Assembly: GCF_000230715.2 (NCBI RefSeq)
Contig: NC_019792.1
Location: forward strand, 3,534,001 to 3,598,000
Origin: Natronobacterium gregoryi SP2
GTDB taxonomy: Archaea > Halobacteriota > Halobacteria > Halobacteriales > Natrialbaceae
Reading direction: 5' to 3'
DNA length: 64,000 bases
Shown one piece after another: positions 43,419-52,624 of the stretch. Numbering within the stretch: the stretch's first letter is position 1; every line of letters starts with the position of its first letter. A model generated the notes under the pieces. The model was not told the DNA's origin, ran no database searches, and saw only the letters and a list, made by a program, of their open reading frames with translations. The translations under genes and the position numbers were made by a program.

Positions 43419-44312
43419 CTACGGCAACTCGACGTCGACCCCTTGCTGCAGGCTCGCTGCTTTGACGGTGTTGTAGAGCAGCATCGCGCGGGTCATCGGG
43501 CCGACGCCGCCGGGGACAGGAGTAATCGCGCTTGCCTTTTCTTTCGCGGTCTCGAACTCGACGTCGCCGACGAGTTCGTACCCTTTCTCCGTGTCCGCAT
43601 CCACGCGGTTCACCCCGACATCGACGACGACCGCGCCCTCACCGATCATCGAGCCGTCGACGAGTTCGGGTGCCCCCGCAGCGGCGACGACGACGTCGGC
43701 TCGCTGGGTCTTCGCGGCGAGGTCTTCGGTTCGTGAGTGACAGACCGTCACCGTCGCGTTGCCGTCGTCGGCCTTCTGGATCAACAGGTTCGCCAGCGGT
43801 TTGCCGACGATCTCCGAGCGGCCGACGATCGTTACGTCTGCGCCTTCGGTCTCGACGTCGTAGGCCTCGAGCAGTTTCTGGACGCCGTGGGGCGTACAGG
43901 GTCGGAACCTGGAGTCGCCGGCGACGAGGCGGCCGACGTTCTCGGGATGGAACCCATCGACGTCTTTTGCGGGGTCGACCCGACGGATGACCTCACGGTA
44001 GTCGACGTGGTCCGGGACGGGTGCCTGGACGATGTAGCCGTGGACGTCGGGATCGTCGTTTAGCGCAGCGATCTCGTCGTACAGTTCCGCCGGCGGGGCG
44101 TCGCCGTCCACGTCGACGTGGTAGCTCTCGATACCGACCTCCTCGCAGTCGCGCTGTTTCATGTTCACGTACGTCTCGCTGGCGGGATCGTCGCCCATCA
44201 ACACCGTCGCCAGCCCCGGCCGCGTGCCGTCGGCGGCGAGCGTCTCGATCGCGTCCGTCAACCCCTCGCGGATCTCGCTTGCAACGGCGTCGCCGTCGAT
44301 GATCTCGGTCAT
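43419..44312 (-). CDS. folD: Methylenetetrahydrofolate dehydrogenase/cyclohydrolase
   Basis: A 297-residue bifunctional FolD that interconverts 5,10-methylene-THF and 10-formyl-THF. The catalytic lysine region YVNMKQRDCEE (about 48-58), the VQAPVPDHVD loop, DVDGFHPENVGRL, the Rossmann motif VGRSEIVGKP and the C-terminal TPVPGGVGPMTRAM are present. It lies 344 bases from glyA on the same strand; both supply one-carbon units. AT-rich AATTAATT about 25-32 bases upstream implies a leaderless transcript. Confidence 0.95.
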   Translation of the reverse strand: MTEIIDGDAVASEIREGLTDAIETLAADGTRPGLATVLMGDDPASETYVNMKQRDCEEVGIESYHVDVDGDAPPAELYDEIAALNDDPDVHGYIVQAPVPDHVDYREVIRRVDPAKDVDGFHPENVGRLVAGDSRFRPCTPHGVQKLLEAYDVETEGADVTIVGRSEIVGKPLANLLIQKADDGNATVTVCHSRTEDLAAKTQRADVVVAAAGAPELVDGSMIGEGAVVVDVGVNRVDADTEKGYELVGDVEFETAKEKASAITPVPGGVGPMTRAMLLYNTVKAASLQQGVDVELP

Positions 44313-44656
44313 ACTCGAGACGGCAACCGCGAGGCTAATTAATTCTCGGGTTCGTGCCTATATCCTGGCATCGAGCGACGCTATATAATCATGTTCGTGA
44401 ATAAAAACGGCTTGTGACCGGTTCCAAAACATTCTGCTCAGCGATCTCTCGTGTGGCAGTGACAACGTCGTCCTCTCCCGCGAGACCGTCGTCCGTTCCG
44501 TCTCGCCCTCGAGTGGCCCTCCAACCGATACGGACGAGACGAACCGCCACCTCGGCTTGCTCGAATCCCACGCCGGCGAACCCGGGCCAGTACCTGAGAG
44601 CGAAACCACTGTGTAGGTATTTCGGCGGCTACACCGGAGAAGACGACGGTAGGTCG
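44313..44656. other. Intergenic region between folD and glyA
   Basis: A 344-base spacer. It holds the folD promoter (about 44337-44346) and, on the plus strand, a TATATAATCATG-like sequence near 44385-44396 with no supported gene downstream. The GC-rich remainder shows no coding bias on either strand and no repeat. Confidence 0.5.
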
Positions 44657-45904
44657 TTACTCGTAGAGGGGGTTCTCGTCACACAGTTGCTCGACGTCCT
44701 CACGGACCTCGGCGACGACCGACTCGTCGTCGGGTGCGTCGACGACGCGAGTGATGAGGTCGGCGACCGTGCGACAGTCCGCCTCGTCGAAGCCACGCGT
44801 CGTCAACGCGGCCGTGCCGGCACGGATACCCGACGGATCGAACGCCGACCGAGTTTCACCGGGCACTGTGTTCCCGTTCAGGACGATGCCAGCCTCCTCG
44901 AGTGCGTCCTCGGCGTCGCCACCGGAGGTGTCGGGATGGCTCTCGCGCAGGTCGACCAGCACGAGGTGGTTGTCGGTCCCGTCCGAGACCAGCGAGAAAC
45001 CGTTGTCGGCGAGTTGCTCGCCGAGTGCCTTCGCGTTCGCAACCGTTTGGCGTGCGTACGCCTCGAAATCGGGCTCGAGAGCTTCCTTGAAGCCGACGGC
45101 CTTGCCGGCGACGTTGTGCATAAGTGGGCCGCCCTGGCCGCCGGGGAAGACTGCGGAGTCGATGTCGTCTGCGTACTCCTCGTCACACATGACGATGCCG
45201 CCACGACCGGCACGGATCGTCTTGTGGGTCGAGCCGGTGACGAAGTCGGCGGTGCCGACCGGTGTCTCGTGGACACCCGCGGCGACGAGGCCCGTGATGT
45301 GGGCGATGTCAGCGAGGTGGTAGGCGTCGACGCTGTCGGCGGCTTCCTGAATGCGGTCCCACTCGACCTCGCGCGGGTACGCGGAGTAGCCCGAAACGAT
45401 GATATCCGGATCGAACTCCTCGGCGTGTTCGGCCAGACCCTCGTAGTCGAGGTAGCCAGTTTCGGGGTCGACCTCGTACTGTTCGACCTCGTAGAGCTGG
45501 CCGACGAAGTTCGCCGGGTGGCCGTGACTGAGGTGGCCGCCGTGAGTCAGGTCCAGCGAGAGAATCTTGTCGCCGGGCTCTAGCATCGCGAAGTAGACGG
45601 CCTGGTTCGCCTGCGTACCCGAATGAGGCTGGACGTTGACGTGGTCGGCCCCGAACAGCTCCGTCGCGCGTTCGATCGCGAGTTCCTCGACCTCGTCGGC
45701 GTACTCGCAGCCGCCGTAGTAGCGCGAGCCGGGATACCCCTCGGCGTACTTGTTCGTCATGACGCTTCCCTGAGCGTCGACGACCGCACGACTGGCGTGG
45801 TTCTCGCTCGCGATCATCTGCAGCGTCGACCGCTGGCGATCTATCTCGCTCTCGAGTGCGTCAGCAACGGCGGGATCGACGTCCCGAACGTGGTCGTGAT
45901 CCAT
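44657..45904 (-). CDS. glyA: Serine hydroxymethyltransferase
   Basis: A 415-residue PLP enzyme that converts serine to glycine and charges tetrahydrofolate with a methylene group. Visible are IASENHASRAV, the YAEGYPGSRYYGG loop, HSGTQANQAVY, and the PLP-lysine segment TGSTHKTIRAGRGG. ATG 45904 (MDHDHVRDVDPA) is 24 bases downstream of a TATA-like CACTTATACGAC (minus strand, about 45926-45937), suggesting a leaderless message. Confidence 0.96.
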   Translation of the reverse strand: MDHDHVRDVDPAVADALESEIDRQRSTLQMIASENHASRAVVDAQGSVMTNKYAEGYPGSRYYGGCEYADEVEELAIERATELFGADHVNVQPHSGTQANQAVYFAMLEPGDKILSLDLTHGGHLSHGHPANFVGQLYEVEQYEVDPETGYLDYEGLAEHAEEFDPDIIVSGYSAYPREVEWDRIQEAADSVDAYHLADIAHITGLVAAGVHETPVGTADFVTGSTHKTIRAGRGGIVMCDEEYADDIDSAVFPGGQGGPLMHNVAGKAVGFKEALEPDFEAYARQTVANAKALGEQLADNGFSLVSDGTDNHLVLVDLRESHPDTSGGDAEDALEEAGIVLNGNTVPGETRSAFDPSGIRAGTAALTTRGFDEADCRTVADLITRVVDAPDDESVVAEVREDVEQLCDENPLYE

Positions 45905-46070
45905 GTCCGATAACGCGACTGGGGGTCGTATAAGTGTACCTTTCCCGGGCAATCTCCGACACCCGCACCCGGAACGCGAACTGACACCATACAATATTTC
46001 CAATACACATGGATGTCGATGGTGGGCGATCCAATACAACTAACTTCTCCCCGTAACATTCGAACTTCGA

Positions 46071-48254
46071 ATGATAGAGTGGGCGCTGGAAGAACGGATG
46101 CTCCGGGTCACCGACGTGGACAACGCGGAGCTATCCGTCCGTGGTGGCGATCTCACCGTCAGCGGCGACGGCCCCGACCTCTCGCGGGCGGTCGACGAAA
46201 CCGTCCTCGCGGAGACCACCCACCTCGAGTTCCCACACTCGGTCGTCTACGCGTTCTCGACGGAGTCGAACGACCGATACGAACTCGACCCCACAGGCGA
46301 GCCGCTCACGCTTGAGCCTGGCGAGTACGTCGTCGACGTCGACACGGAGATCAAGACCTATCTCCGGTTTTCTGGTCGGGCCACGATCGAGAAGACGCCG
46401 GACTTCGAGTCGGTCGTCGTCTCGTTTCCCGAGCGGACGGCGGTCGTCCTCGGCTTCCGGAGTCGACACGAACTCCCGGCAGGAACGATCACGGTCCCGG
46501 ACGACCCCGCGAAAGTCGCCGACGGGATCTCTCATCTCGCCGCCTCCCACAAGACCGCCGGCCCCGACCGGACCTACCCGACGCTACGGGGCCACCCCTC
46601 CCTGCTCGAGGCCGGCGACGAACTCGATATTCCCGATGCGCTCTCGATGGACGCTCCCGAGACGGGAATCGAACTCGTCGTTCCGCCCTGCTACGAGTCG
46701 CTGTACGTCACCGCACCGCTTTCGTACTACCTGCAGGCGACCGTTCGAACGACCGACCAGATCCCCGACGCATACGACGGCGACGACCCGAGAGCGCCCG
46801 TTCTCCGTCTCCCCGACGAGGGGGTCGAACGGCCACTCTCACCGCTGCCGACTCTCGAGCGTGACATCGAACGACTGCTCCGGAAGACGTTCTTCCTCGA
46901 CTGCCTCGTCCGCAACGCGGGACCGTACGGGACGAAACTCGCCGAAGAGACCCTCCTCGAGGAACTCGGCTGTGACGCCACCACCCTCTACGAGGCGTCA
47001 CCACAGACCCGGCTCGCAACCTACCTCGACGTGCCGTTTACCGCGATCGAACACCGGGTTCCGGAGTGGCATCTCTCGACGTACGTCGCACCCGAGTTCG
47101 ACCGTCTCGAGGCGCTTCCGTTCCTGCTCGATCGGATGAGCTTGATCTACCGACCGCGAACCTCCACGCTCGACGGGCAAGAACTGATCGAACGCTCGCT
47201 CGAGGACTTCTATCGGGGAACGAACACGACCGACGACTACGTCGCCGCCGACGCCGACCGGGCAAACGCCGGCGAGGTCGCCTCGGTCGATGTCGTCAAA
47301 CCCGAACTCCGGCACGGTCGCGTCCACGGCTGGCTCGCCGACGGCGTCCCGATCGACGTCTTCAAGTCCGCACCAGACGCCTACTACAATCGTCTCGACT
47401 ACCTCGGCCGCTCGAGCGACGCCACCTCGATCCGTGTCGTCCTCAACGACCCCGAGATGGGAAGCGAGTACGACGAGGTCGCACCGATCTACCGGCAACG
47501 CTCCGAAGAACTCCCCATCGATGTCGCCGTCGAAGAGTCACTCGAGATGGCCGACCTCGCCAGGATCTTCGAGAACGATCACGACTTCGTCCACTACATC
47601 GGTCACTGTGAGACCGACGGCTTCCGCTGTCCAGACGGCTACCTCTCGGTCTCGAGTCTCGATCGCTGCAACACCCAGACGTTCTTTCTCAACGCCTGTG
47701 GCTCCTTTTACGAAGGAAAACGGTTGATAGAGAAGGGAAGCGTCGCAGGCGCGGTGACTTTCTCGCAGGTTCTCAACGATCACGCCGTCACTGTCGGGTC
47801 GACGTTCGCGAAACTGTTGGTCCACGGGTTCAGCATCGAGCGCGCGATGGGGTTGGCTCGTCGTCGGATCATGATGGGAAAAGACTACGCGGTCGTCGGG
47901 GATGGCACCCACTCGCTGACACAGGCCGACCATCGGTTTCCGACGACGGTGACGGTCGACCCGCTCGACGGAGGGTCTGCCGACCTCTCCGGTCCAGTAT
48001 CGACGGGCTCCGGCGACTCGGCCGACCGGTATCACGTGACCGTCGACTGTTATATGACACGCGCGACTGGAGCGTACTACTACCCTCACACCGAGGACAA
48101 CGAGTACGCTTATCTCTGTGGGAACGAAACGAATATGACTCTCTCGAGCTCGGAACTGGTGACTTTACTGAAAGAAACGGAGGCGTCAGTTATCTACGAC
48201 GGGGACCTCTACTGGTCCGAGGAGTTGTGGCCTCGGTTCGAACGGACACGCTGA
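46071..48254 (+). CDS. CHAT-domain caspase-like peptidase with long unknown N-terminal region
   Basis: A 727-residue acidic protein. The C-terminal part (about 500-660) has the CHAT/separase-like clan CD peptidase signature: H512 in FVHYIGHCETDG and C543 in FFLNACGSFYEG, followed by LIEKGSVAGAVTFSQ, DHAVTVGSTFAKLL and the helix IERAMGLARRR, as in CHAT proteins. The N-terminal ~490 residues match nothing I recognise, and no TPR, WD or membrane segment is seen. It is presumably a cytoplasmic cysteine protease whose trigger and substrate are unknown. It stands alone, 117 bases before hairpin repeat copy 4 and 605 bases before tbsP. TATA-like CAATACAAC about 30 bases upstream of ATG 46071. Confidence 0.83.
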   Translation: MIEWALEERMLRVTDVDNAELSVRGGDLTVSGDGPDLSRAVDETVLAETTHLEFPHSVVYAFSTESNDRYELDPTGEPLTLEPGEYVVDVDTEIKTYLRFSGRATIEKTPDFESVVVSFPERTAVVLGFRSRHELPAGTITVPDDPAKVADGISHLAASHKTAGPDRTYPTLRGHPSLLEAGDELDIPDALSMDAPETGIELVVPPCYESLYVTAPLSYYLQATVRTTDQIPDAYDGDDPRAPVLRLPDEGVERPLSPLPTLERDIERLLRKTFFLDCLVRNAGPYGTKLAEETLLEELGCDATTLYEASPQTRLATYLDVPFTAIEHRVPEWHLSTYVAPEFDRLEALPFLLDRMSLIYRPRTSTLDGQELIERSLEDFYRGTNTTDDYVAADADRANAGEVASVDVVKPELRHGRVHGWLADGVPIDVFKSAPDAYYNRLDYLGRSSDATSIRVVLNDPEMGSEYDEVAPIYRQRSEELPIDVAVEESLEMADLARIFENDHDFVHYIGHCETDGFRCPDGYLSVSSLDRCNTQTFFLNACGSFYEGKRLIEKGSVAGAVTFSQVLNDHAVTVGSTFAKLLVHGFSIERAMGLARRRIMMGKDYAVVGDGTHSLTQADHRFPTTVTVDPLDGGSADLSGPVSTGSGDSADRYHVTVDCYMTRATGAYYYPHTEDNEYAYLCGNETNMTLSSSELVTLLKETEASVIYDGDLYWSEELWPRFERTR

Positions 48255-48364
48255 AACGGACTACTGCGAGTCAGTACCGACACGACCACGAACCCGTCCG
48301 TGGCCGGCCGGAACACCGTACAGCACTCCGTCACGTATCGCCGCCGTTGGCATCGCGTCACACT

Positions 48365-48417
48365 CCGTCGTAGTCAATTATTGCCGATCGCCAGTACGTA
48401 GTTACAGCAAACCGTAT
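48365..48417. repeat. Dispersed hairpin repeat, copy 4 (deleted derivative)
   Basis: Its right end TTACAGCAAACCGTAT matches the repeat terminus; the core TTGCCGATCGCCAG matches subfamily I. Compared with copy 1, about 20 bases of loop plus one inner arm are missing, so the full hairpin is lost. It lies about 110 bases downstream of the CHAT gene. Confidence 0.7.
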
Positions 48418-48820
48418 CAGGGCCCGCCGTACGTACTGATTCCTTTCGCACGAACTGATCGTTCGGTTGGCCGTCCTGACTGTCCATCGACTTGTCGATT
48501 ACCGATCCACCACGATCGGTCTTCTCGATCACCCATGCGTTCCTATAATTGCAAATGGCCGTTATATATTTATTGCTGCACAGTTGGCTTTTAGTACCGG
48601 TCTAATTTTGACTTCGCTTTCGGGGTCAGAATTGGCCGCCCTTCAGTGGCGACCACATCCCACGGTCACTGCTACCGACTTGATTCCGACGATCTATTAC
48701 TGCAGCAACACGTTCTGCTGTCCCAACATGCCGTCTCAGAGCTATCCCTCCGACGATCGGGGCAGAAAAGTGCTCGTACTGACAGGCGGCCAGTGGACTT
48801 ATAGTACCGTAACGGCCGGC

Positions 48821-48828
48821 ATAATTAA
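48821..48828 (+). promoter_or_regulatory. TATA box for tbsP
   Basis: ATAATTAA lies 32-39 bases before ATG 48860. This fits a short-leader transcript. Confidence 0.5.
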
Positions 48829-48859
48829 GTGAATTTCTCGCGTTTACTTCTTCACACGC

Positions 48860-49678
48860 ATGACCTCGAATTTACTCAACCACCAGATTGACGATATCCT
48901 CGGGACTGTACTCGAGGATGCAACCGGGGATATCTACATGGTAAATCCCTCCTGGGACGCCATCGAAGAGTTCGTCTCGGTCGCTACGGCGTTCGACGAC
49001 TCCCTTCCGACCGTCCACATGCTCGCGGACGAACGGACGCTCAAAGACGTCATGGACGACTTCATCGTCGCCTCGAACGCTGCCGACCTCATCAGTGAGG
49101 ACGCCCTCTCACTCCGGACGCTCGAGGAAGCTCCCGAGAACTCGCTTCTGGTTACCGACGAGCGCACCATCGCGATCGTCCACGCAGGCGACCGCGTCGG
49201 CGGACTCATCACCGAAGACGAGAGTTTCGTCGAGGACACGTACGACACCTACGCGGCACGCTGGGGGGAGGCAACCGAGTTCAACCTCCGGACGCCCCCG
49301 ATCACCGACGTCCGCGAGACGCTCTCCGAGGAGATCGGCACGGCGGCCGAAGAAGACTTCTCCTCGATCCTGAACTCGCTCGAGACCGCTCGCGGCGACG
49401 GCGAGGGCCTCGACGAAGTGACCATCTCGCTGCTCGTGGCCGCCCGCAACGAGGCCCTGCTGTACGACATCAGCAAGTGGGGCGAAGACGTCGGCATCGC
49501 CTCGAAGGCGACGTTCAGTCGAACGAAGACCAAACTCGAGGACATGGGACTGATCGACACCGAGAAAGTCCCGATCGACGTCGGTCGTCCACGCCTGCGC
49601 CTGAAGATCGGCGACGACCGACTCCACGAGGCTGACAACGGCCAGCTCGCGACGGTTGCACAGTCGATTCTGAACTGA
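48860..49678 (+). CDS. tbsP: Transcriptional regulator TbsP-like (DUF5821)
   Basis: A 272-residue protein opening MTSNLLNHQIDDILGTVLED. The N-terminal ~150 residues are an alpha/beta domain (DIYMVNPSW, SLLVTDERTIAIVH), and the C-terminal part is a winged-helix DNA-binding region (KWGEDVGIASKATFSRTKTK, with LEDMGLIDTEKV). This is the pattern of haloarchaeal TbsP, a regulator linked to sugar metabolism together with TrmB in Haloferax. Assignment rests on sequence memory, not a search. It is preceded by an intergenic region with its own TATA. Confidence 0.82.
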   Translation: MTSNLLNHQIDDILGTVLEDATGDIYMVNPSWDAIEEFVSVATAFDDSLPTVHMLADERTLKDVMDDFIVASNAADLISEDALSLRTLEEAPENSLLVTDERTIAIVHAGDRVGGLITEDESFVEDTYDTYAARWGEATEFNLRTPPITDVRETLSEEIGTAAEEDFSSILNSLETARGDGEGLDEVTISLLVAARNEALLYDISKWGEDVGIASKATFSRTKTKLEDMGLIDTEKVPIDVGRPRLRLKIGDDRLHEADNGQLATVAQSILN

Positions 49679-49841
49679 CGACCTCTTACTCTACGGATTT
49701 ACCCACGGACGGCGCTACAGCCGACCTGAACTGAGGGTCGTGGCCGCAGACGGAAGACGGCTGCCCTCGCTGGCTGGAATTGACGCCGTGACGATCGGCT
49801 GACACCACAACGTACTTGCAACCGGCATCGGAAGCGGTGGT

Positions 49842-51257
49842 ATGCCCGGACCAGTCTCCCGGCGCACAGCCCTCCGTTCGATCGGTAGCACGGCTGCCGT
49901 GCTTACTGTCGGTTCGCCCCCGGAGTCGAGTCGATCGGCTCTCCCGGCTCAGTCACCATCGGTAACGTGGTCGCGAACGTACGATCCCGGTGGAGAGATC
50001 GCAGCTGCTTCGAGTCTGGGCAGTCGTGGCGCCATCTCCGATCTCCAACCAACCGAGGACGGTTTGCTGATGGTCGGCCACGTCTTCTCAGACGGAACGG
50101 GCCGGGGCTGGATCGCCAGCGTCGACGACTCCGGCCGTCAACAGTGGGAACGCGTTTTCGATGGGAGTACCGAGTTCCAAGCCCTCGAGCCGGTAGCGCC
50201 GGCCGACGGCGACGGTCGAACCGAACAGCGGGACACACTCGTCTGTGGGACGACCAACGCCGCGGTTCGACCCGAGTCCGGCGCTCGAAACTTCGATCCG
50301 TACTGTGGTCGTCTCGACGACGACGGCTCTCTCACATGGGGGCTGACGTATCAAACCGAGCGATCGTACGGCGGATCGTACGGCAGCGGCGAGGGCGACC
50401 TCGGCGGGAGCGGTCGGCTGTTCGACCTGACGGCTGCCGGGGACCGGTACGTCGCTGCCGGACGCATAAGCGAAAGACGACGGACCCCGTCCGCAATCTG
50501 CATCGACGGCCGTGGTGACCTCGAGTGGCGCTGGGAACACCCCGGTGACGTCCGGGGAACCGCCTGGGGAATCACCGCCGTCGACGACGAGGTCGTCCTC
50601 GTCGGCGCTCACGGCGAGGGCGGCCGAGACGCGGAGACAGCGTGGCTGGCGAGGATCGACGGACGGGGAGAGACAGTCTGGGAGACGGCCCTCTGGGACG
50701 CGGAAGACGGGAGTAGACTCACAACCGTCGCTCGCGGACCCAGGGACACCGTTCTGGTCGCCGGAACTCGCGCGTCGGACGAGGCCGGGGTTCTCGCTGT
50801 CGACGGCACTGACGGCGCGGTTCGATGGCGCGACACGGCCGCCGACGGCGTCGACGAACTCGAGGACGCGTTCGCGCTCGAGGACGGCTACCTTCTCGTG
50901 GGTTCTCGAGCAACGGACGACGGAACGGCGGCCTGGGTGGCGCTGCTCGAGTCCGGCGGTGACGTGGTCTGGGCGACGACGGTCAGTGAGCGACGCCACA
51001 CCACTGGACACGCAGTCCGTCCAACCCCCGACGGCGGAGTGCTCGTCGGCGGAGAGACGAGAGACGACGATGCACACGCTTGGCTCGCCAAACTCGGGGG
51101 AGACGACGGGGGGTCGGGCTGGGAACTCCCTACCCCGTCGCTCCCGGCGTGGACGGGCCCGTTCGCCGTCGGAGCTGGAGTCGGCGGGGGAATCGCAGGA
51201 CTCCTGGCGTATCGTCGGACCGGCGCAACGATGTCGGACGCGACGGATCGAGAGTAA
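49842..51257 (+). CDS. Tat-exported PQQ-like beta-propeller protein with C-terminal membrane anchor
   Basis: A 471-residue protein. The Tat signal SRRTALRS at residues 5-12 precedes a hydrophobic stretch; a series of about seven blade-like repeats follows (GWIASVDDSGRQQWERVF, AWLARIDGRGETVWETAL, AWVALLESGGDVVWATTV). A glycine-rich C-terminal helix (about 435-458, PFAVGAGVGGGIAGLLAY) probably anchors it in the membrane. No catalytic residue is recognisable. It lies 56 bases before rnp3. Confidence 0.82.
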   Translation: MPGPVSRRTALRSIGSTAAVLTVGSPPESSRSALPAQSPSVTWSRTYDPGGEIAAASSLGSRGAISDLQPTEDGLLMVGHVFSDGTGRGWIASVDDSGRQQWERVFDGSTEFQALEPVAPADGDGRTEQRDTLVCGTTNAAVRPESGARNFDPYCGRLDDDGSLTWGLTYQTERSYGGSYGSGEGDLGGSGRLFDLTAAGDRYVAAGRISERRRTPSAICIDGRGDLEWRWEHPGDVRGTAWGITAVDDEVVLVGAHGEGGRDAETAWLARIDGRGETVWETALWDAEDGSRLTTVARGPRDTVLVAGTRASDEAGVLAVDGTDGAVRWRDTAADGVDELEDAFALEDGYLLVGSRATDDGTAAWVALLESGGDVVWATTVSERRHTTGHAVRPTPDGGVLVGGETRDDDAHAWLAKLGGDDGGSGWELPTPSLPAWTGPFAVGAGVGGGIAGLLAYRRTGATMSDATDRE

Positions 51258-51312
51258 CGACGCGCAGTCGGATGACGCAACTCCCAAGTCACCGCCCCGA
51301 GAGTTCTCGAGT

Positions 51313-52017
51313 ATGTACGAAGCCGTCCACGCCCACCCCGACGGAGCGAGTACGGTCGCCAGACTCGCGAAGACGGCGACCGACTACGGTTTCGAGGGCG
51401 TGGTCGTGCGTAATCGCTCGGACGCTCGAGCCGACTACGACGCCGCGGAGATCCGCGAAGCTTACGGGGTCGACGTCGTCGAGGGAATCGAGATTCGGGC
51501 CGACGATCCCCAACAGGCAAGCGGTGCCGTCGGAAACCACCGGACAGACGAGACGATCGTTACCGTCTCGGGCGGGACGCCGGCACTGAATCGCTTCGCC
51601 GTCGAGAACGAGAAAGTCGACGTGCTCGCCCACCCGATGACTGGCGAGGGTGACGTCAACCACGTCGTCGCGAAAGCAGCCGACAAGAACGGTGTCCGCC
51701 TCGAGTTCGACCTCTCGGGTGTCCTCCGTACTCACGGGGGACGCCGGGTCAGGACGGTCCAGTCGCTCCAGAAATTGTACGAGATCGTCGACTACTACGA
51801 CACACCCTACGTCGTGAGCGCGACGCCGACCTCCCACCTCGAGTGTCGTTCCCCGCGAGAACTCGCGGCTGTCGGGGCCGAGATTGGACTTTCCGAACAG
51901 TTCGTCGAGGACGGACTCGCGGAGTGGGGTCGCCTCGCCGAGCGCAATCGCCGCATCCAGTCCGAGGAGTTCATTGAACCCGGGGTCGAACGTGGCAGGT
52001 ATGAAGAGAAGTCTTGA
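51313..52017 (+). CDS. rnp3: RNase P protein component 3 (Rpp30)
   Basis: A 234-residue archaeal RNase P subunit (TIM-barrel/PHP-like fold), which supports tRNA 5' maturation with rnp2 (Pop5) and the RNase P RNA. Conserved features are MYEAVHAHPDGAS, GVVVRNRSD, VDVLAHPM, and the LEFDLSGVL and PYVVSATPTSHLE segments. ATG 51313 is the standard start; upstream frame is shadow. It overlaps the next gene by 17 bases, indicating an operon. Confidence 0.94.
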   Translation: MYEAVHAHPDGASTVARLAKTATDYGFEGVVVRNRSDARADYDAAEIREAYGVDVVEGIEIRADDPQQASGAVGNHRTDETIVTVSGGTPALNRFAVENEKVDVLAHPMTGEGDVNHVVAKAADKNGVRLEFDLSGVLRTHGGRRVRTVQSLQKLYEIVDYYDTPYVVSATPTSHLECRSPRELAAVGAEIGLSEQFVEDGLAEWGRLAERNRRIQSEEFIEPGVERGRYEEKS

Positions 52018-52624
52018 GGACCACGCCGCCCGGTTCGACGAGGTAGCCGGCGAGTACGACGAAGACCAGTCCGAGGAGTATCGCGCCTGTGCGAACCTCG
52101 TAATCGAACGTGCCGAACCCGACGATTCGGACACCGTGCTCGATCTCGGAACCGGCACCGGTGCAATCGCGCTCGCGCTGGCCCCCGATGCCGACCGCGT
52201 CGTCGGCCGAGACATCAGCGACGGAATGATGGAAGAGGCCGAAGAGAAAGCCGAGGAACGAGGACTCGACGACCTCGAGTTCGACTACGGCCGGTTCCGC
52301 GAGCCGGAGTACGACGGCGAGGTCGATATCGTCACCTCGAACTTCGCGATGCATCACCTCTCGGACGAGGAAAAGCGCGAAGCGATCGGCGTCATTGCCG
52401 ACCTCGGGCCGCAGCGGTTCGTGCTCGGCGACGTGATGTTCTTCGGCGAGCCAGACCCCGACGAGCCGTTCTATTCGCCGGAGGTTGACGACCCTGCGAC
52501 CGTCGGCACCCTCGCGGACGCCTTTACCGACGCTGGCTTCTCGCTGACGGCGGTCGAGCGCGTCCACGACCAGGTCGGCGTGCTCGTCGCCGAACGCGGA
52601 CGGGTCGAAGTCGACGGCGAATGA
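52001..52624 (+). CDS. Class I SAM-dependent methyltransferase
   Basis: A 207-residue methyltransferase: the glycine-rich motif I is VLDLGTGTGAIALAL (about residues 45-59), motif II is RVVGRDISDGMM and motif III-like TSNFAMHHLSDEEK. It lies between the two RNase P protein genes with overlaps on both sides (17 and 4 bases), a position conserved in haloarchaea, suggesting an RNA or ribosome-related target (inference). Confidence 0.9.
   Translation: MKRSLEDHAARFDEVAGEYDEDQSEEYRACANLVIERAEPDDSDTVLDLGTGTGAIALALAPDADRVVGRDISDGMMEEAEEKAEERGLDDLEFDYGRFREPEYDGEVDIVTSNFAMHHLSDEEKREAIGVIADLGPQRFVLGDVMFFGEPDPDEPFYSPEVDDPATVGTLADAFTDAGFSLTAVERVHDQVGVLVAERGRVEVDGE

Larger units (their letters stand above)
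48255..48859. other. Long intergenic region upstream of tbsP
   Basis: About 600 bases with no supported gene. It holds hairpin repeat copy 4 (48365-48417), a strong TATA-like CGTTATATATTTATTG near 48563-48578 with no gene after it, and the tbsP TATA (48821). The open frame at about 48467-48832 has low-bias composition (many Cys, Ser and Thr) and I do not call it. Confidence 0.55.

Noticed and set aside
48467-48832. Open frame of about 121 codons upstream of tbsP
   Set aside because: It has many Cys, Ser and Thr, no acidic bias, no recognisable domain and overlaps the likely tbsP promoter.
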